Positions 7,733 to 10,516 of a stretch of DNA of 10,516 nt are shown here, piece after piece. The notes beneath the pieces are model-generated. The model searched no databases, was not told where the DNA came from, and saw only the letters and a program-made list of their open reading frames with translations. Every line of letters starts with the position of its first letter. The stretch's first letter is position 1. The translations under genes were made by a program, and so were the position numbers. Source of the DNA: CBDUJZ01 sp047629415. Its GTDB lineage: Bacteria; Myxococcota_A; Bradymonadia; REDH01. Location of the stretch: positions 1 to 10,516 of the forward strand of contig JBLHWZ010000200.1 of the NCBI GenBank assembly GCA_047629415.1, read 5' to 3'.

Positions 7733-8454
7733 TACGAGAGATTGTGGAAGACAGTCTGTACGTCGTCGTCTTCCTCGAGTTTTGCGATCAACTCCATGAC
7801 CTCTTCTGCCTGGTCCTCCGGCAACTCGGTCATGGTCGAGGGGACGTACTCGGCGTCCGAGCTTACGACCTTCAGGCCGCGGTCTTCGATGGCTGATTGC
7901 AGGTTGCCAAAGTCGTTGAACGCGCCGCGGATGAGAATCTGCGGGTTACCCTTGTCGTCCTCGCTCTCGCCAAGCTCTTCGAGCCCATAGTCGATGAGAT
8001 CCAACTCCAACTCTTCGAGGTCTTCGTCGCCGTGTACGAGGCGGAAGACGCACATCTTGGTGAAGAGGTAGTTTACCGTTCCCGTGGTGCCGATGTTCCC
8101 GTTTCCTTTGTTAAAGCAAACTCGGACGTTCGCGACGGTGCGTGTCGGGTTGTCCGTCGTGGTGAGCACAAGGAGCGCGATACCGTGGGGTGCGTAGCCC
8201 TCATAGATCACCTCCTCGTAGTTCGCGGTATCCGGGCCGAGAGCGCGTTTGACCGCGTTCTCGATCTTGTCCTTCGGCATGTTCGCCGCGCGGGCGTTCT
8301 GGATAGCTCGACGCAGAGTCGGATTGAGGTCCGGGTCGGGGCCGCCGGCTTTCACCGCGATGACGATTTCACGTCCGCACCGACTGAAGGCCTTCGCCAT
8401 TCGGTCGTAGCGAGCGAACATTGTAGCTTTGCGTGTCTCGAAAATCCGGCCCAT
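7732..8454 (-). CDS. yebC: YebC/PmpR (TACO1) family regulatory protein
   Basis: A 240-residue cytosolic protein of the YebC/PmpR/TACO1 family. Family members have been described as DNA-binding regulators and as ribosome-associated factors that help translate polyproline stretches; which role applies here cannot be read from the sequence. Diagnostic blocks are GGPDPDLNPTLRRAIQNARA, ANMPKDKIENAVKRA, YEGYAPHGIALLV and TRTVANVR, and the acidic tail LEEDDDVQTVFHNLS is also typical. The N-terminus reads MGRIFETRKATMFARYDRMA instead of the common GHSKWANIKHRK form, so it belongs to the GRxFExRK subtype known from Bacteroidetes and some other groups. The start at 8454 is chosen over an extension to 8646 because homology begins there and GGAG (8461-8464) lies six bases upstream. 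It overlaps the next gene by one base and is transcribed divergently from the pirin gene. Confidence 0.93.
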   Translation of the reverse strand: MGRIFETRKATMFARYDRMAKAFSRCGREIVIAVKAGGPDPDLNPTLRRAIQNARAANMPKDKIENAVKRALGPDTANYEEVIYEGYAPHGIALLVLTTTDNPTRTVANVRVCFNKGNGNIGTTGTVNYLFTKMCVFRLVHGDEDLEELELDLIDYGLEELGESEDDKGNPQILIRGAFNDFGNLQSAIEDRGLKVVSSDAEYVPSTMTELPEDQAEEVMELIAKLEEDDDVQTVFHNLS

Positions 8455-8460
8455 TCTTTG

Positions 8461-8464
8461 CTCC
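8461..8464 (-). promoter_or_regulatory. ribosome binding site deciding the yebC start
   Basis: GGAG on the minus strand ends six bases before the ATG at 8454. It supports the 240-residue form over the 304-residue extension. Confidence 0.7.
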
Positions 8465-8482
8465 GCGGGATGCCAAAATCGA

Positions 8483-8526
8483 CTCGGATCGTAGTCCGAG
8501 AGGACCATGCCAACAAGGGAGTCCCT
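8483..8526 (-). promoter_or_regulatory. possible yebC promoter overlapped by dyads
   Basis: On the minus strand TTGTTG (8511-8516) and TACGAT (8488-8493) are 17 bases apart, 33 bases before the yebC ATG, with 3 of 6 and 4 of 6 matches to sigma-70 boxes. The putative -10 is overlapped by the inverted repeat CTCGGA/TCCGAG (8483-8488, 8495-8500). The odd palindrome AGGGAGTCCCT (8516-8526) abuts the -35. This geometry would suit a repressor or autoregulation, but each element is short and could be chance. Confidence 0.25.
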
Positions 8527-8534
8527 GAACCGAT

Positions 8535-8545
8535 GACAGTCTGTC
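8535..8545. promoter_or_regulatory. 11-bp palindrome GACAGTCTGTC in the yebC/pirin intergenic region
   Basis: A perfect odd palindrome (GACAG-T-CTGTC) eight bases right of AGGGAGTCCCT and about 64 bases before the pirin start. It could be an operator for either divergent gene. A 10-base near copy (GACAGTCTGT) occurs inside yebC near 7750, so chance occurrence is quite possible. Confidence 0.25.
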
Positions 8546-8608
8546 GCCATGCGTAGGGGGACGAGTTGTTTAACCTCTTGGCAACACACCACCCTTTCAA
8601 CCAACTCA

Positions 8609-9613
8609 ATGACGAATCCAATTCTCGCAACTGTCCCGCTCGGCATGCAGTGGCCGACGCTGGACCCCTTCCTATTCTGCGCCCATCACAATGACCGCTA
8701 CCCTCGCGGCGACGGGAATTCCGCACCGGCCACCGGAACAAAAGGACGGCCACTGGGCTCGGACTTCTCGGGAAAAGACGGATGGAGCATGTATCACGGC
8801 CAACGTGTGCCGGGTTTTCCTGCGCACCCGCATCGCGGCTTCGAGACGATAACGATCGCTAGGAAAGGTCTGATCGATCACGCGGATTCGATGGGTGCGC
8901 ACGCACGCTTTGGGCAAGGCGATGTGCAGTGGATGACAGCTGGAGAGGGGGTCGTTCACTCCGAGATGTTTCCTCTCGTCAACGAGGACAAGGAGAATCA
9001 TACGGAGCTCTTCCAGATCTGGCTGAACCTGCCTGCGTCTTCACGACGCGCGGACGCCTACTTCACGATGTTCTGGGCCGATCAGGTTCCGTCGATTGAT
9101 GAGGACGGCGCTCGGGTGTCCGTGGTCGCAGGGGCCCTAAATGAGTCCCGCGGCCTAACACCTCCACCCAGCTCGTGGGCGTCCAACGCCGCCGCGGATG
9201 TCATGGTCCTGACCATCCGGTTACAGCCCGGAGCGAAGTTCACGCTTCCGGCAGGAGGTGCCGACGTGAACCGCATGCTCTACTTCTTCGATGGTGACAC
9301 TATACGGGTCGCCGAGACGGAGGTGTCGGCGGGTGTCGGAATCCAACTGCGCCCAGACGTCGACGTGGCCCTAGCGAATTCGGGCACGGCGGTCGTGGAA
9401 CTTCTATTGCTCAGCGCTAAGCCGATCGGGGAGCCAGTCGTGCACCACGGTCCATTTGTGATGAGCACATCAGGCGAGATACGCGAGACGCTCTCCGATT
9501 ATCAACGAACCGGCTTTGGCGGATGGCCCTGGCCGAGCAACGATCCCGTTCACGGGGATTCGGGACGGTTCGCTGTACACGCAGACGGACGCCGAGACGA
9601 GCCTGCGGCTTAG
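8609..9613 (+). CDS. pirin family cupin protein
   Basis: A 334-residue cytosolic bicupin of the pirin family. Bacterial pirins such as E. coli YhhW have quercetin dioxygenase activity, and others bind metabolic enzymes; the substrate here is unknown. The four iron ligands of human pirin are all present: His73 and His75 in PAHPHRGFET, His117 and Glu119 in GEGVVHSEM. Neighbouring family signatures include GDVQWMTAGEG and HTELFQIWLNLP. The second cupin half and the pirin C-terminal domain cover about 150-330. At 334 residues it is somewhat longer than the usual 230-300. I place the start at MTNPIL (8609). An in-frame ATG at 8549 would add 20 residues unlike pirins. Neither has a clear ribosome binding site, so the start is less certain than the family. 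It is divergent from yebC. No convincing terminator was found in the 110 bases between it and the convergent DUF2237 gene. Confidence 0.92.
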   Translation: MTNPILATVPLGMQWPTLDPFLFCAHHNDRYPRGDGNSAPATGTKGRPLGSDFSGKDGWSMYHGQRVPGFPAHPHRGFETITIARKGLIDHADSMGAHARFGQGDVQWMTAGEGVVHSEMFPLVNEDKENHTELFQIWLNLPASSRRADAYFTMFWADQVPSIDEDGARVSVVAGALNESRGLTPPPSSWASNAAADVMVLTIRLQPGAKFTLPAGGADVNRMLYFFDGDTIRVAETEVSAGVGIQLRPDVDVALANSGTAVVELLLLSAKPIGEPVVHHGPFVMSTSGEIRETLSDYQRTGFGGWPWPSNDPVHGDSGRFAVHADGRRDEPAA

Positions 9614-9723
9614 AGAACTCGCGTTTAGGCCCGCCTCCGCTGTTCTCCGTTCCGGCGAGCCACTTATCGTGTGCTTCGTTCACGGAAGGCTGTAGGCCCT
9701 GCGTTTGCGAGGCTTGCCAGCCG

Positions 9724-10110
9724 CTATGCCTCGGCGGCCACGGCGTGCTCGAGCAGCAGTTCCAAAGGCACCAACTCTAGCGCGCTTTTGTGTGTGCCTT
9801 CGAGGTGGACCGGGCAGGCCGCGCCTTGTTCAGCAGCCTGCCGCCAGCTTGCAGCGCAGACGCACCATTGGTTCCCCTCGACGAGGCCTGGGAAGCCGTG
9901 CTGCGGTGCCGGTGTCATCAGATCGTTGCCTGAAACCCGAAGGAACTCCAGGAATCGAGTGGTTACTACTGCGCAAACTGTGTGCGAGCCGCGGTCCGCA
10001 TCGCTTGTGTTGCAGCAACCGTCTCGGAACCAGCCGGTCAACGGCTCGTGGCTGCACGGGCGCAGCGGCCCCCCAAGCACATTTAGCGGCGGGTCCATTT
10101 GCTGATTCAT
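9724..10110 (-). CDS. DUF2237 family protein
   Basis: A 128-residue small cytosolic protein matching DUF2237, a widespread family of unknown function. The signature is seen throughout: NVLGGPLRPCSHEPLTGWFR, DGCCN, GSHTVCAVVT, FLEF, GNDLMTP, GFPGL and WCVCAASW, then THKSALELVPLE. Likely conserved residues are Cys19, Cys32, Cys33, His43, Cys46, Cys83, Cys85 and His107; Cys99 looks extra. So many fixed Cys and His residues suggest metal or thiol chemistry, but no reaction is established. The start at 10110 is supported by an AGGAG (10116-10120) five bases upstream, the best ribosome site in the window. It follows the cyclophilin gene on the same strand across 154 bases containing two hairpins. 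Family identity is confident. Confidence 0.9.
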   Translation of the reverse strand: MNQQMDPPLNVLGGPLRPCSHEPLTGWFRDGCCNTSDADRGSHTVCAVVTTRFLEFLRVSGNDLMTPAPQHGFPGLVEGNQWCVCAASWRQAAEQGAACPVHLEGTHKSALELVPLELLLEHAVAAEA

Positions 10111-10115
10111 AGGGT

Positions 10116-10120
10116 CTCCT
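10116..10120 (-). promoter_or_regulatory. strong ribosome binding site of the DUF2237 gene
   Basis: AGGAG on the minus strand, within GAGGAGA, five bases before the ATG at 10110. It fixes the start and implies independent, efficient initiation. Confidence 0.75.
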
Positions 10121-10180
10121 CTGCGAGGATCTTGGTTCGACAGTTTTGCGGATACTGGACTGCGACGGCTCGCGAGCCCT

Positions 10181-10218
10181 GTGCGATGACATTGACGGGT
10201 GAGTCAGTGCCATCGCAC
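10181..10218. other. 38-base hairpin (16-bp stem, 6-base loop)
   Basis: Arms GTGCGATGACATTGAC (10181-10196) and GTCAGTGCCATCGCAC (10203-10218) pair over 16 positions. Fourteen are Watson-Crick; the other two are an A-C mismatch and a T-G pair on the + strand, or equivalently G-U and C-A in a minus-strand RNA. The loop is GGGTGA. No T-run follows on either strand, so it is not a standard intrinsic terminator. It lies between the cyclophilin stop and the DUF2237 ribosome site. Confidence 0.65.
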
Positions 10219-10244
10219 GCAGCGGCAATCTTGAACGCCGCTGC
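10219..10244. other. second hairpin (perfect 8-bp stem, 10-base loop) abutting the first
   Basis: GCAGCGGC (10219-10226) and GCCGCTGC (10237-10244) are exact reverse complements around a 10-base loop. It begins at the base after the first hairpin ends, which favours a joint structured element or a factor-dependent end for the cyclophilin transcript. No U-tract is present on the minus strand. Confidence 0.55.
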
Positions 10245-10264
10245 TGGTTTCCAGTGCGGGACTA

Positions 10265-10516
10265 TTAGTGCTCGATCGTGACGGAAATCATCTGAACGGG
10301 CTTCTTGGGTGTTCCCTGCCCGCTTCCGAATGACTCGATCGTCGTGATCGTCTCCATACCCTCTGTGATCTTTCCGAACACTGGGTGCTGCGAGGGCGTG
10401 GACCTGTCGAACCAATCCAAGAAGGCGTTATGCTTCGTGTTGATGAAGAACTGCGAGCCGCCGCTATTGGGGCCAGAGTTCGCCATGCTGAACGTACCAA
10501 TCTCGTTGGAGAACTT
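10265..10516 (-). CDS. cyclophilin-type peptidyl-prolyl cis-trans isomerase, C-terminal 83 residues
   Basis: The 5' end lies beyond the right edge; the frame is open to base 10516 with KFSNEIGTFS before MANSGP, so the methionine at 10486 is internal. The visible part includes the cyclophilin core TFSMANSGPNSGGSQFFINT, whose Gln corresponds to Gln111 of human CypA, and HPVFGKITEGME, whose His corresponds to His126. The position of CypA Trp121 is Phe (AFLD), as in most bacterial cyclophilins, which are weakly sensitive to cyclosporin. A few extra residues (WFDRSTPSQ) lie between LD and H, a common bacterial variation. The enzyme catalyses proline isomerisation during protein folding. Whether it is cytosolic or exported cannot be seen because the N-terminus is missing. 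It ends with TAA at 10265-10267, 154 bases before the DUF2237 gene on the same strand. Confidence 0.92.
   Translation of the reverse strand, partial: KFSNEIGTFSMANSGPNSGGSQFFINTKHNAFLDWFDRSTPSQHPVFGKITEGMETITTIESFGSGQGTPKKPVQMISVTIEH

Noticed and set aside
8455..8646. N-terminal extension of YebC to 8646
   Set aside because: No family homology; a GGAG six bases before the 8454 ATG and the MGRxFE start fix the shorter form.
9613..9647. Inverted repeat GAGAAC/GTTCTC after the pirin stop
   Set aside because: Six-base arms separated by 23 bases with no T-run; not a credible terminator.
9671..10112. + strand open frames opposite the DUF2237 gene
   Set aside because: They are antisense to a gene with strong family match and a strong ribosome site, and show no resemblance to known proteins.
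10107..10264. Possible small gene between cyclophilin and DUF2237 ending with an ATGA overlap
   Set aside because: The minus-strand frame ending at 10107 has no start codon after the cyclophilin stop, so it would have to begin inside that gene out of frame. The ATGA arises simply because codon 2 of the DUF2237 gene begins with A. The hairpins explain the region better.

Overview
The window looks like ordinary chromosome from a GC-rich bacterium of the Myxococcota or a related deltaproteobacterial lineage. The best clue is the lipoprotein gene pair in the middle. One member has an Asp/Thr-rich linker and repeated Cys/Asp modules, and the other is a very large lipid-anchored metzincin-like protease; both styles are typical of that group. 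The lineage is inferred from protein style, not from a marker gene. The window is almost fully coding, and no intergenic gap exceeds about 155 bases.

Left end, + strand: the 3' part of a YcaQ/AlkZ-like (HTH_42) gene enters from outside the window and is interrupted by an in-frame TGA, although recognisable homology continues for another 59 codons. It is followed by purU (formyltetrahydrofolate deformylase). purU converges, with a 10-base gap, on a minus-strand block.

Centre, - strand, read right to left: yebC (transcription/translation regulator of the GRxFExRK type), a small one-helix membrane protein overlapping the yebC stop as TAATG, a 122-base gap with a possible promoter, a 1396-residue metzincin-like lipoprotein with HEIGHTVGLRH, and a 506-residue lipoprotein starting one base after the protease stop. 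The last two look like a translationally coupled cell-surface cassette. The second protein carries six Cys/Asp-rich repeats and two PPC-like beta domains, and two of the repeats are inserted inside the first PPC domain.

Right end: a pirin with all four metal ligands lies on the + strand, divergent from yebC across a short region with several small dyads. On the - strand are a DUF2237 protein with a strong ribosome binding site and, at the right edge, the C-terminal part of a cyclophilin. The 154 bases between those two genes hold two adjacent hairpins (stems of 16 and 8 bp) with no U-tract, which I could not assign to a known element.

I found no tRNA, rRNA, CRISPR array, insertion sequence, phage gene or recognisable defence system. 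The observations most worth a second look are the nested repeat/PPC architecture with its coupled protease, the tandem hairpins, and the nonsense codon in the YcaQ-like gene.
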